Positions 17,463-24,235 of a DNA stretch of 64,000 bases are shown here, piece after piece. The first letter of the stretch is position 1, and the number at the start of each line of letters is the position of its first letter. This stretch comes from Pseudomonas viridiflava (lineage in GTDB: Bacteria > Pseudomonadota > Gammaproteobacteria > Pseudomonadales > Pseudomonadaceae). The stretch spans positions 181,102 through 245,101 of the forward strand of contig NZ_UTKY01000122.1 in NCBI RefSeq assembly GCF_900583165.1, written 5' to 3'. The notes below the pieces were generated by a model that was given only the letters and a program-made list of their open reading frames with translations, was not told where the DNA came from and searched no databases. Made by a program: the position numbers and the translations under genes.

Positions 17463-17554
17463 TTTCCTAGGCGTGAAAACTGCGCCCTGGTACTGCCCCC
17501 AATCAAGGGGTGGGGTGTTCGCCGCTGCCTACGACTGCGGCCGGGGCATTTCCT
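17463..17554 (-). repeat. class A cassette site
   Basis: Lies between two TTTCCT (minus strand AGGAAA) junctions. On the minus strand it has a hairpin with CCCCTTGATTGGGG followed by GGCAGTACCAGGGCG and a CAGTTTTCACG tail. These features recur in the other class A sites. Confidence 0.6.
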
Positions 17555-17575
17555 CAACCTTTTTGCTCGGGGCGT

Positions 17576-17770
17576 TCAACCGGGGTAGCAGTAGCCGTCA
17601 GCATGCGGCCGGTCGGCATCCGAATACGCCGGGCACTGCCCATTCTGTGGGCGCACGCCATCTGGTTGGCCATCCCCGGTGACATCCCGACCGCCGTAGC
17701 CATCGCACCCAGCGAGCAGCACGCTGAGACAGACCGCGCCTAAGGTTTGAACGGTAGTTGGTTTCTTCAC
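17576..17770 (-). CDS. small lipoprotein, array cassette
   Basis: 64 residues with a clear lipoprotein signal (TLGAVCLSVLLAGC, Cys about residue 22) and an Asp/Gly/Pro/Tyr-rich mature part with DVTGDGQPDG, which resembles a calcium-binding dockerin or EF-like loop. The start is GTG, overlapping the previous gene's stop (GTGA), with AAGGAAAACC as ribosome site. It is probably translated together with the HEPN-like gene 17767-18291. Confidence 0.6.
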   Translation of the reverse strand: MKKPTTVQTLGAVCLSVLLAGCDGYGGRDVTGDGQPDGVRPQNGQCPAYSDADRPHADGYCYPG

Positions 17771-18291
17771 GGTTTTCCTTCGAGAACTCGCACAGGCTTC
17801 CCAACCTCGCGCTCGATCGCAGCTAGGTGTCCCTTTTGACGGTCAACAATATGAAGCTCAACTAGCAGGATCAGCTTACGTAGCTCGTAAAGACGATCAA
17901 AAGGAAAAGAGATTTCGTACTGCAGGTGAAGCACAAGCTCTCCTCGCGCTTGCTCCTCACGAACTGTCACCGACTCAAACTCGTTTTCGTCATTGTGCGC
18001 AACGTAGGTATGGCGCAATTCCATGATTTTTTTGTGTTGTTCCAGACACGCCTCCTCAGCTTTAAAAATCGAGGAAGCTTCAAGCTTATTCCGACCTTTC
18101 CCAGTACTCACAAAGCATTTCGCATACGAGTTGAGCGCGCTTTTGAAGTGTCCTAAGAACTCAAGGATCGGGATGTATGAATTCCAGAGATGAGGATGGC
18201 CAAGCTCTTCTGCTTTGCCGATGTAGTAGCTGGCTTCGTGAATCTGCCGCATCAGATGGATCTGACCCTTATAGCTGCTCAGCGCACTCAT
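17767..18291 (-). CDS. AbiU2/HEPN-like protein, array cassette
   Basis: 174 residues, helical, with LRHTYVAHND (R-x4-5-H) at about residues 92-101, the motif seen in AbiU2-like HEPN proteins. The same motif appears in the cassette protein at 23623-24132 (LRHEVYAHSD). The ribosome site is GAGGAAAA 6 bases before the ATG. It follows the Abi_C gene by 33 bp and overlaps the lipoprotein gene, so these three may travel as one cassette. Confidence 0.55.
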   Translation of the reverse strand: MSALSSYKGQIHLMRQIHEASYYIGKAEELGHPHLWNSYIPILEFLGHFKSALNSYAKCFVSTGKGRNKLEASSIFKAEEACLEQHKKIMELRHTYVAHNDENEFESVTVREEQARGELVLHLQYEISFPFDRLYELRKLILLVELHIVDRQKGHLAAIEREVGKPVRVLEGKP

Positions 18292-18324
18292 AGAGATTTT
18301 CCTCGATCAGTTGGAGTTCGGTAG

Positions 18325-19170
18325 CTAGGCCTGTCGACGCTCTCGTTTCGACAGCTTCCCGAGCAAGTACGCCGAGATCGTTCCCACGATCTCGATAGCG
18401 GCTTTAGCCTCCTCTGACGAAAGAGTGGGCACCCAAGGCCTACCATGGCCAGCACCCTGCTTGTTGCGAACTCGATTGACACCGAGCGCGGCGGTGAAAA
18501 GGCCGCGCTCCATCGATTTAATCGCTGGTTCACCGGGCTGCTCGGGAATCTCTGGCACTGCCAACTCAAGAGCGATGAATGCCATACCCAAAAGGCCCTG
18601 AAAGTTCGCCTTTTCTGGATAACGCCCCTCAAGGCTCATAAGCACGTGGGCTGCGGTAGCCTCTAACAAATCCTTTCCAGTACCCGCTATGAGAGCCGCA
18701 TCCTCAGCCCCCTTTTGAGCACGAAGAGCATAGGCCCACAAAGCATCAGTCAATTCCGCTCCGACAAGCGCGGTCAGTACTTTGGGAGATACCGTCCCAT
18801 CGTCCGCTAGATTAAAGCCCTCTGCGTTGAAGGCTCCCTTAGCGTTTTCCACAGCCTCACGGCCTACGTAGTTCGCAGATGTTTCGCGGAAACCACCACA
18901 GGCGCGGACTTTAGATAGGAGCCCAGCGACTAAGCGAGAACCAGCCTCAGGCTGTAGCTCCATCGCACTGTAGAGCACCGCACGAACTCGCTTCGCTTTG
19001 CCAATGGTCTGTCCTTGCTGCTTTGGATCATGCTTAGAAAGACCAACGGTGTTCACTTGAAATTCAATATCGGCATGGGATGGCTCCCGATAAATGCCAC
19101 TATTTCCAGAGTCGTCTACGAGCTGAGCCAATGCATGGATGATCGTATCTGTAAGCGGGATAGTATTCAT
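18325..19170 (-). CDS. abortive infection family protein with Abi_C-like C-terminus
   Basis: 281 residues from ATG 19170 (GGTGAGAAG just ahead). The C-terminal part contains NRVRNKQGAGHGRPW (about residues 243-257), the R-N-K-x-G-x-x-H-G block of the Abi_C (abortive infection C-terminus) domain, followed by a helix (AIEIVGTISAYLLGKL). Such proteins are thought to stop phage growth by harming the infected cell. The N-terminal region is unclassified. Confidence is good for the domain and lower for the biological role. Confidence 0.65.
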   Translation of the reverse strand: MNTIPLTDTIIHALAQLVDDSGNSGIYREPSHADIEFQVNTVGLSKHDPKQQGQTIGKAKRVRAVLYSAMELQPEAGSRLVAGLLSKVRACGGFRETSANYVGREAVENAKGAFNAEGFNLADDGTVSPKVLTALVGAELTDALWAYALRAQKGAEDAALIAGTGKDLLEATAAHVLMSLEGRYPEKANFQGLLGMAFIALELAVPEIPEQPGEPAIKSMERGLFTAALGVNRVRNKQGAGHGRPWVPTLSSEEAKAAIEIVGTISAYLLGKLSKRERRQA

Positions 19171-19185
19171 AAGCTTCTCACCAAC

Positions 19186-19280
19186 CTTTCCCAATTCAGT
19201 CTCTCGGACGCCCAATACGCCCTGGTACTGCCGAAGGCCCATTCGAGGGCCGGTGATATGCAACTGATTTCTAGAATCAG
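19186..19280 (-). repeat. class A cassette site
   Basis: On the minus strand it begins directly after the GIY-YIG gene stop with a CTGATT/AATCAG hairpin, then a GGCCC/GGGCC hairpin, then GGCAGTACCAGGGCG, identical over 15 bases to the site at 17463-17554. It ends near GGCGTCCGAGA and GGGAAAGG. Confidence 0.6.
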
Positions 19281-20045
19281 CTATGAAGCACCCTCAATAC
19301 CCGAGCTTGTTGTTGAGGTAGGCTTGAGACGTGTGTGTTTTCTTCGCCCCTCCATCAGCACCGCCTTTGCTTCTTCTCTACTACCGGATCGGCAGTGAAG
19401 GATGTATTGCGCAAGCCTCGCCTGATTCTCGTAGTCGATTTCCAGCCAATCCAGCTCCGCATGAACATACTGAATGATGTCTTCGAGTTTCACGCTGAAC
19501 CACTCACCGTTCGTGCGGTACTGGGCAAAATGCTGGTGACACTTCGCCTCGGCCGCAAGGCAGTCTGCAACCTTGGCATTGACTACATTGACTAGCACGC
19601 TCCCATGGCCGCTCATCTGTGCGCGCTGGCGACGACCTGCCGTCTTGGTATGTCCGATCTTGCTGAGCCCTGTCATCCCATCGAACAAGACATAGACATA
19701 ACCGACCAGTCGGTCAGGCGGGCTCGTTGGGTTTCCAGGCGCACGCGAAGCGAGATGCGGGAGAAACTCCTTCGCGGCTTCTACGAAATGCGCCCAGGTT
19801 GGGGTTACATCGAGGTCTTTGAGGCTCTTTAAAATCCGCCGCTGTCCAACGTTCCGATCGAAGTCATCCGCATGCGCCAAGCGGATGGCCTCATTGACAA
19901 TCATGCCCCAGCCTAGGAGTGACAGCTCTCGCTGTAAGCGCGTCGCAGGCAGGTCGAAAGCAGCCGCCAAGTCGGCGAGTTCAACCTTTTGCACTTGTTC
20001 GACCATGCCGCTTTCCTGAACTTCGGTTTTGATGTTGTTGGCCAC
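19281..20045 (-). CDS. GIY-YIG nuclease (T5orf172/MUG113-like), array cassette
   Basis: 254 residues from GTG 20045 (CGGGAAGG 6 bases ahead). The C-terminal half carries a T5orf172-type GIY-YIG domain: GYVYVLFDG at about residues 120-128, GLSKIGHTK, then CLAAEAKCHQHFAQYRTNGE with the conserved His and Glu, ending EWFSVKLED. The N-terminal part is helical, perhaps DNA-binding (LAAAFDLPATRLQRELSLLG). It probably cuts DNA. Nucleases of this class are common in phages and defence islands. Confidence 0.7.
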   Translation of the reverse strand: MANNIKTEVQESGMVEQVQKVELADLAAAFDLPATRLQRELSLLGWGMIVNEAIRLAHADDFDRNVGQRRILKSLKDLDVTPTWAHFVEAAKEFLPHLASRAPGNPTSPPDRLVGYVYVLFDGMTGLSKIGHTKTAGRRQRAQMSGHGSVLVNVVNAKVADCLAAEAKCHQHFAQYRTNGEWFSVKLEDIIQYVHAELDWLEIDYENQARLAQYILHCRSGSREEAKAVLMEGRRKHTRLKPTSTTSSGIEGAS

Positions 20046-20052
20046 TTGAGTA

Positions 20053-20105
20053 CCTTCCCGTTTAGCCCGCACGGCGGCGGGCTTGTAGGTGCCGCGCATT
20101 TTCCT
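20053..20105 (-). repeat. class A cassette site (short form)
   Basis: On the minus strand AGGAAAATGCGCGG, then the AAGCCCGCCGCCGTGCGGGCT hairpin region (stem AGCCCGC/GCGGGCT), then AAACGGGAAGG just before the GTG of the GIY-YIG gene. It lacks the long CGCGTCC tail. Confidence 0.5.
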
Positions 20106-20206
20106 ACATGAATTCGGCGATGCCACGGAAGTCGGTCGGGCCAGTCTCAGAACGACACATCCAACCACGATGCAGCCGGTGAGTGAGGGTCCGGCCAGCC
20201 TTTTCC
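20100..20206 (-). repeat. class B-like cassette site (degenerate)
   Basis: Between two TTTCC junctions. It shares CGATGCAGCC and the flanking GC-rich hairpin with the class B sites at 21227, 23488 and 25564, but the opposing arm (GGCGATGCC) is weaker. It contains no open reading frame of note, so it may be an empty cassette or a decayed site. Confidence 0.4.
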
Positions 20207-20283
20207 GTGGATTCAGTTGTGTTTGCCGAGGCCGGTCAACTTCATGCCTGGTTGCTGGTTCACCGCCCAGCAAGCCAAGTCGA

Positions 20284-20508
20284 TCAGTCGTCGTCGCCTT
20301 CGAGGTCATCTAATCTTCGATGGTATTCCTCATGCTCATCCCAGTTGAACTCTTCGATTTGTATGAGAACAATTTCGTGATCGGTCTTGCCGTACCAGAC
20401 GCCACCTTCCGATGTTTTATCGGGATATGTAGGATCGAACTCGGCTTCCCAATCCTCGTCCCGGGGTGTTGGGGGAACGTTTGCAGTATCTTCGTGCGGA
20501 AGTGTCAT
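20284..20508 (-). CDS. small very acidic protein, array cassette
   Basis: 74 residues from ATG 20508 (CAGGAAA 6 bases ahead), with about 24 Asp/Glu against 5 Lys/Arg and a run of DDD at the end. There is no signal peptide. Small acidic proteins in mobile DNA can be DNA mimics or inhibitors, but nothing else supports that here. A longer in-frame ATG at 20625 is rejected because it reads through the cassette site. Confidence 0.55.
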   Translation of the reverse strand: MTLPHEDTANVPPTPRDEDWEAEFDPTYPDKTSEGGVWYGKTDHEIVLIQIEEFNWDEHEEYHRRLDDLEGDDD

Positions 20509-20512
20509 ACGC

Positions 20513-20609
20513 TTTCCTGTTGGATCTGAGTGCCGAAATTGGCGTATTTCTACGTCCTCGGCCCCGGTTTTCAGGCCAGGGCTTGGGGTGCAGCAGAGCA
20601 ACTTTTCCT
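20513..20609 (-). repeat. class A cassette site
   Basis: Bounded by AGGAAA on both sides. On the minus strand: TGCTGCACCCCAAGCC, a hairpin with GGCC-TGAAAA-CCGGGGCC, GAGGACGTAG and a CGCCAATTTCGGC tail. The TGCACCCCAAGCC box is shared with sites at 22441 and 24141. Confidence 0.6.
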
Positions 20610-20625
20610 TCCTGAACGGACTCAA

Positions 20626-20799
20626 TCAAACAACTTGATCCAACAAGGCCAGCCAATCCGCCTCGGAAACGTCTTCAGTGTTCTGGCCCTGGTACTGCTC
20701 AATGAGCATGTCGCGCATGCCAACGGCTTGCAGCTCGGTTGTGCCGGAGCCCATTAGTTCAGCAAGATCGTCTAAGTGCATGGCAGCTTCGATTTTCAT
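20626..20799 (-). CDS. small hypothetical protein, array cassette
   Basis: 57 residues from ATG 20799 (ACGGAAACG ahead). Acidic, helical, ending in EADWLALLDQVV. It lies 38 bp after the membrane protein gene at 20838-21062, and the two probably form one cassette. No family recognised. Confidence 0.5.
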   Translation of the reverse strand: MKIEAAMHLDDLAELMGSGTTELQAVGMRDMLIEQYQGQNTEDVSEADWLALLDQVV

Positions 20800-20837
20800 G
20801 GTCGTTTCCGTTGTGTCCGTGACTGTCGCCAGCCGAC

Positions 20838-21062
20838 TCAAGAGTTCTCGTGCGCTGCCTGTTTCGCTTTGTCGGCTCGATCTAGCAACTTGCCACTTGC
20901 CCAGAACGCCGCAACAGATAAAAGCAGCGTGATAATCCCGACCAACAAATGATTCCCTGGGCCCAGTGCCCCCGTGCCCGTCAATGCGAGGAAAACACGC
21001 AGCCCTCCAAACACGAGCCATATGCACGCCAAGACTCTCAGTATCCATCCTACGATTCGCAT
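20838..21062 (-). CDS. small two-helix membrane protein, array cassette
   Basis: 74 residues with two transmembrane helices (WILRVLACIWLVFGGLRVFL and LLVGIITLLLSVAAFWAS) and a charged C-terminus. Start ATG 21062, following a triple cassette site. Function unknown. Small membrane proteins next to a short acidic partner could be a toxin-like pair, which is speculation. Confidence 0.55.
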   Translation of the reverse strand: MRIVGWILRVLACIWLVFGGLRVFLALTGTGALGPGNHLLVGIITLLLSVAAFWASGKLLDRADKAKQAAHENS

Positions 21063-21079
21063 CGATGCTCCCTTCTCCG

Positions 21080-21163
21080 ATTTCGCAGGCGCGACAATCG
21101 CGCCGCTCCTACGGCCTCAGCCCCACGTTCAGCAGGGCTTGGGCACTACCGGAACCTTTTCCT
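21080..21163 (-). repeat. class A cassette site (first of three in tandem)
   Basis: On the minus strand AGGAAAAGG, GTAGTGCCCAAGCCC, a hairpin loop, GGGGCT, GAGGCCGTAGGAG and GGCGCGATTGTCGCGCC. It abuts the class C site at 21158, sharing the AGGAAA junction. Confidence 0.6.
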
Positions 21164-21232
21164 CTGGACCACTAGATGTGGTGTCGAACGCAGCTGCCGG
21201 CGACACAAGATGTAGGGTCGCGGTCTTTTCCT
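21158..21232 (-). repeat. class C cassette site, copy 2 (second of three in tandem)
   Basis: Exactly bounded by TTTCCT on both sides, only about 75 bp long, with no gene inside. It shares CCACTA-ATGTGGTG and GGCGACACAAGATGTA with 16710-16785. The lack of a gene suggests a site left by cassette loss, or an empty unit. Confidence 0.55.
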
Positions 21233-21364
21233 TTGACTCGTAGCTGCATTGGTAGAGCGTCCCGGCCTGACGTTTGATTTCCATCTAACGGCATGGCCAT
21301 CGCTGGCAATCGGTACTCCGGGCCGCTCTCCGATGCAGCCCCGTAGGGCTGATCGGATTTTCCT
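21227..21364 (-). repeat. class B (long) cassette site, copy 1
   Basis: A 138-bp repeat nearly identical to 23488-23624 (about 90% by eye). Its two ends are inverted repeats: GCTGCATTGGTAGAGCG and CGCTCTCCGATGCAGC, which pair except for one unpaired extra base. It is bounded by TTTCCT at both ends. The folded form looks like an integron attC hairpin with an extrahelical base. Confidence 0.7.
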
Positions 21365-21365
21365 T

Positions 21366-21749
21366 CTATTCCGACTGTTTTGCCTGAGCCGCCTTCAGCT
21401 CCAAAGCTTTTGCAAAAAGAAGGTCGATGTCTTTTTGTGTGCTGGCTTCAAGTTCGACGTCGCCCACTTTCAAACGAAGCTTGCGACCCGCGCGTCCACT
21501 TATCCACGCAACGACTGCAACGCTAATTGCCGGGACAATTATTTGAGCTGCGGGAATGACAAACTCACCCGCCATACCACCGACAGTACCAGGGCTATCG
21601 AATACAGCTATTCGGGGACTCGCATCGACATTCGCAGCGTTAAGCTGATTCATAAAATGGCGCAACTCCCCCTGATACTCAGTCCCGAATCGGGCGAAAT
21701 CATCTGGTGCAGGGGTTAAGCGAAGGGAAAGCTCAGATTGGTCGGGCAT
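21366..21749 (-). CDS. EACC1-like membrane protein, array cassette
   Basis: 127 residues with one central transmembrane helix (QIIVPAISVAVVAWISG) followed by RKLRLKVGDVELEASTQKD, a pattern typical of 'effector-associated constant component' (EACC1-like) proteins that accompany defence or conflict effectors. The family call is from memory of the pattern and is tentative. No classical effector partner is adjacent. The start has no obvious ribosome site, since the cassette site's tail runs up to it. Confidence 0.45.
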   Translation of the reverse strand: MPDQSELSLRLTPAPDDFARFGTEYQGELRHFMNQLNAANVDASPRIAVFDSPGTVGGMAGEFVIPAAQIIVPAISVAVVAWISGRAGRKLRLKVGDVELEASTQKDIDLLFAKALELKAAQAKQSE

Positions 21750-21768
21750 TTATGAGGGCCATTATCTT

Positions 21769-21842
21769 GGACGCGAAAGCCACGCCCTTGTACTGGCTTA
21801 GCCCGCAACATTGGCGGGCTTGTGAGTGCAGCAGATTTTCCT
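21769..21842 (-). repeat. class A cassette site (clearest example)
   Basis: On the minus strand: TAGGAAAATC, TGCTGCACTCACAAGCC, an AGCCCGC/GCGGGCT hairpin, AAGCCAGTACAAGGGCG and TGGCTTTCGCGTCC. The TAG of the junction is the stop codon of the gene at 21841-22047. Confidence 0.65.
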
Positions 21843-22047
21843 ATTTGCCAGCGCTTCGACGTTTGGCGTCTTCCAGATCGCGCTCACACTGAGCAATAGC
21901 GGCGCGCAGCGACTGCTGATGTTCTTCGCGGCGACGTTCTTGGGCGCCGCTTCCTTCGCCACGCTCGGCGTCACGCTCCAACTCGCTCAGGTAGGCTGCG
22001 TTCGCGGCTGCCAGCGCAGCCTTAGCATGTTCCACGGTTTGACTCAT
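21841..22047 (-). CDS. small coiled-coil protein, array cassette
   Basis: 68 residues from ATG 22047 (GATAGGGGATACGCCG ahead). Ala/Glu/Arg-rich and almost wholly helical, likely a short coiled coil. Its TAG stop is part of the TAGGAAA junction. No family recognised. Confidence 0.5.
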   Translation of the reverse strand: MSQTVEHAKAALAAANAAYLSELERDAERGEGSGAQERRREEHQQSLRAAIAQCERDLEDAKRRSAGK

Positions 22048-22065
22048 CGGCGTATCCCCTATCCG

Positions 22066-22140
22066 GTGCGCGAAAACTGCGCCTCTCCTCGGTCCAGCTC
22101 GATGGCTGGGCTTTTGGCGTACCTGGGCGGGAATTTCCCT
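22066..22140 (-). repeat. class A cassette site
   Basis: On the minus strand AAGGGAAATTCCC, a CCAGC-CATCGA-GCTGG hairpin, ACCGAGGAGAGGCG and CAGTTTTCGCGC. The last part matches the tail of other class A sites. Confidence 0.55.
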
Positions 22141-22190
22141 TAACTCTGCGTAAGGTTGAGGGAGGCATGGTCGATTAACCAACGCAAGGC

Positions 22191-22418
22191 TCAAAATGGA
22201 TGATTGGGGCCTGAAAACTGGTGACCGCATGAACAGCGATAGTTCCGCTTCGTACCCTTGATGGGGCCTGCTAAACCCTCGCACTTTTTGCATGAAATCG
22301 AGTGGTCCTTGTAGCACGGGGTGTTGCTTTGTATCCCCGTTGTTCGCTGCTGATTCGCTCTCCCATTAAGAACGACAGCAGCACCAACGAATTTTACAAC
22401 TCCACTCCAAAAACCCAT
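22191..22418 (-). CDS. small zinc-ribbon-like protein, array cassette
   Basis: 75 residues from ATG 22418 (GGGGAAGAC ahead). It has a hydrophobic N-terminus (WSGVVKFVGAAVVL) and a C-terminal CxxC...CxCG pattern (SCKKCEG and RCSCGHQF) that suggests one zinc ion. It could be membrane-anchored. No function assigned. Confidence 0.5.
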   Translation of the reverse strand: MGFWSGVVKFVGAAVVLNGRANQQRTTGIQSNTPCYKDHSISCKKCEGLAGPIKGTKRNYRCSCGHQFSGPNHPF

Positions 22419-22440
22419 TGATGTCTTCCCCAGTTTCATC

Positions 22441-22513
22441 AGCGCGAAATTGCGCTTTTTTTACTGACCCAGCCCCGCGATGCGAGGCTTGGGGTGCAAC
22501 AGGCGACTTTTCC
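22441..22513 (-). repeat. class A cassette site
   Basis: On the minus strand TAGGAAAAGTCG, TGTTGCACCCCAAGCC, a GC hairpin, GGGGCTGGGTCAGTA and GCGCAATTTCGCGC. The junction TAG is the stop of the gene at 22513-22839. Confidence 0.6.
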
Positions 22514-22839
22514 TATCCAGCGATACGGTTTAGCTGCTTGTACTCATCCCAATCGATACCAAGCGCTGCTGCGATCTTGCGGTGTTGATCCAAGCGCCAT
22601 TCGTTAGCTTGTTCCGGTGATTCAGCTACCAAGCGAATCACGAACTCATCAATCTCAAGTCCACGGCTTCGGGCAGCTTCTGCGAAAACCACAAGGCGCT
22701 GCTGTTCACGGTACTCATCAACGGTCATGCCGCATGCCTCGATAACGGCTGGTTTGACAGACTCAATCTGAGTGAGAGCACGAGGATTTTCAGCGAAGAA
22801 TTTTTCGCGGGCCGCTGTGTAGCGGTTTTCAATGTTCAT
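22513..22839 (-). CDS. hypothetical helical protein, array cassette
   Basis: 108 residues, soluble, acidic and helical (MNIENRYTAAREKFF...). The ribosome site is CAGGAAAATTG. The stop codon lies in TAGGAAAA. No recognised domain. Confidence 0.55.
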   Translation of the reverse strand: MNIENRYTAAREKFFAENPRALTQIESVKPAVIEACGMTVDEYREQQRLVVFAEAARSRGLEIDEFVIRLVAESPEQANEWRLDQHRKIAAALGIDWDEYKQLNRIAG

Positions 22840-22846
22840 TGATTCA

Positions 22847-22897
22847 ATTTTCCTGCTTGATCCTAGGACGCGAATAACGTCTCTCTCCTAACGCATC
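22847..22897 (-). repeat. short class A-like cassette site
   Basis: Only the tail half is present on the minus strand: TTAGGAGAGAGACG, TTATTCGCGTCC and then CAGGAAAA before the next ATG. It may be a simple half-site or a decayed site. Confidence 0.4.
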
Positions 22898-22898
22898 A

Positions 22899-23369
22899 TC
22901 ACTGCTTCGTGGCTGATACGGTATAAATGTACTCGACACCGTTATCCAAAGCCTTGTATTCGCGCTTCTCTCCGCTAGCGAGTATGTCCGTAGCGGCATG
23001 CTTGAAGCCTCCGGTCCTAGGCTGATCGATGGTGAAGTTCCCGACCTTCACCGTTGCCATTTTCTCCAACTCAACGTAGTCCACATTGAATCTCAGACTG
23101 ATACGACCATCACTGGTGATGTGCGGTGTGATGGATGCCTTGGTACCCACAGCCAAGTCCGCCATGTTGGTCTTACCCTTGGTGACTGAATCTCTATACT
23201 TGATGAGACTGATATTGCTGTGTGGTTGGGTGTGTCCATCAGTGGTAGAGCCGGCAAAATTATCGACAACCACACCGTTACGAGTCAGCTCAGTGCTTAC
23301 GAAGATTGAATCGGCAGCCGAGGCGCTGGCTGCAAAGGTGGTCACTATTGCGAACAGAATTGCTTTCAT
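22899..23369 (-). CDS. secreted hypothetical protein, array cassette
   Basis: 156 residues from ATG 23369 (AACGGAAAAC ahead) with a clear signal peptide (MKAILFAIVTTFAASASA). The mature part is beta-rich and contains ITPHITSDGRISLRFNVDYV, reminiscent of secretin/pilus short-domain repeats, but too little to name a family. Probably periplasmic. Confidence 0.55.
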   Translation of the reverse strand: MKAILFAIVTTFAASASAADSIFVSTELTRNGVVVDNFAGSTTDGHTQPHSNISLIKYRDSVTKGKTNMADLAVGTKASITPHITSDGRISLRFNVDYVELEKMATVKVGNFTIDQPRTGGFKHAATDILASGEKREYKALDNGVEYIYTVSATKQ

Positions 23370-23405
23370 GAGTTTTCCGTTATTCATGGATTTAGTCACC
23401 AGGCA

Positions 23406-23493
23406 TTTTCGCGGACGCGAAAATTAGCGCCTCACTACGTCCTTGACCCTACGTTTGACGGCAGGGTTTGAGCGTACTTGAGTAACCTTTCCT
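23406..23493 (-). repeat. class A cassette site (in tandem with class B)
   Basis: On the minus strand AAAGGAAAGG, AAGTACGCTC, an ACCCTGCC/CGTAGGGT hairpin, AGGACGTAGTGAGGCGC and TAATTTTCGCGTCCGCG. It shares its AGGAAA junction with the class B site at 23488. Confidence 0.6.
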
Positions 23494-23624
23494 TTGACTC
23501 GTAGCTGCATTGGTAGAGCGACCCGGTATGACGTTTGATTTCCATCTGACGGCATGGCCATCGCAAGCAATCGGTACTCCGGGCCGCTCTCCGATGCAGC
23601 CCCGTGGAGCTGTCGGATTTTCCT
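23488..23624 (-). repeat. class B (long) cassette site, copy 2
   Basis: Nearly identical to 21227-21364. Inverted ends GCTGCATTGGTAGAGCG and CGCTCTCCGATGCAGC, with conserved middle (GTTTGATTTCCATCT, GGCATGGCCATCGC). The junction TAGGAAAA includes the stop of the gene at 23623-24132. Confidence 0.7.
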
Positions 23625-24132
23625 ATGCGTCGGCAATTTCGGCTCGCATGAGGGTTATTCTAGGCAAGAGCCGCTTCCGAATTTCGTCAATCAATTCGGT
23701 TATCAGTTCGCATTCATCCTTCGTGAAACGCAAAAACGGTGCACCGCGTAAATCGGTGACCGACTTAGAATTTATGCGCCAAGGCTGGACTTTATGGTGC
23801 TTGCTATCCGAATGTGCATACACCTCATGGCGAAGGCTCATCAGCCGCTTGTGCAGAGCTATAGCACCTTGATCTTCAGGCAAAAAACTTTCTGGAAGAC
23901 TCGGCCATCCGTAGCTTTTGGTGAATGCCCTCGCATAGCTAACAACAAGTGCCGTCACAAATGCGGATTGCTGCATGTAGATAGAACCACGACGCTCCCA
24001 AGGCGCTGAGTGCCAACCTTTTTTCAGTAGATGTTGGGCGTATTGGCGTGCGAGGCCCAAATCTTCGGCGGCTACGTAGAGGCGTTCATACAGTCTCTGC
24101 TTCTCTTCACCCGCGACCGCTGGAATGTCCAT
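23623..24132 (-). CDS. AbiU2/HEPN-like protein, array cassette
   Basis: 169 residues from ATG 24132 (AGAGGAAAAG ahead). It has the R-x4-H motif LRHEVYAHSD at about residues 92-101 in a helical background, as in HEPN/AbiU2-like proteins. It shares this layout with the cassette protein at 17767-18291 although the rest differs. Likely a nucleotide- or RNA-targeting abortive infection protein. The role is inferred. Confidence 0.55.
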   Translation of the reverse strand: MDIPAVAGEEKQRLYERLYVAAEDLGLARQYAQHLLKKGWHSAPWERRGSIYMQQSAFVTALVVSYARAFTKSYGWPSLPESFLPEDQGAIALHKRLMSLRHEVYAHSDSKHHKVQPWRINSKSVTDLRGAPFLRFTKDECELITELIDEIRKRLLPRITLMRAEIADA

Positions 24133-24140
24133 ATTCTTAC

Positions 24141-24208
24141 TTTTCCTCTGGCGTTCAGTCGTCGGCGCGGCGGGTATTCGGCTTGGGGTGTACCTGGTGA
24201 CATTTCCT
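24141..24208 (-). repeat. class A cassette site
   Basis: Bounded by AGGAAA on both sides. On the minus strand: AAATAGGAAATG, GTACACCCCAAGCC, a GC-rich stem, and AACGCCAGAGGAAAAG. The tail is shortened. Confidence 0.55.
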
Positions 24209-24235
24209 ATTTGTTTGGAATGCTGAGTGTGCGGT

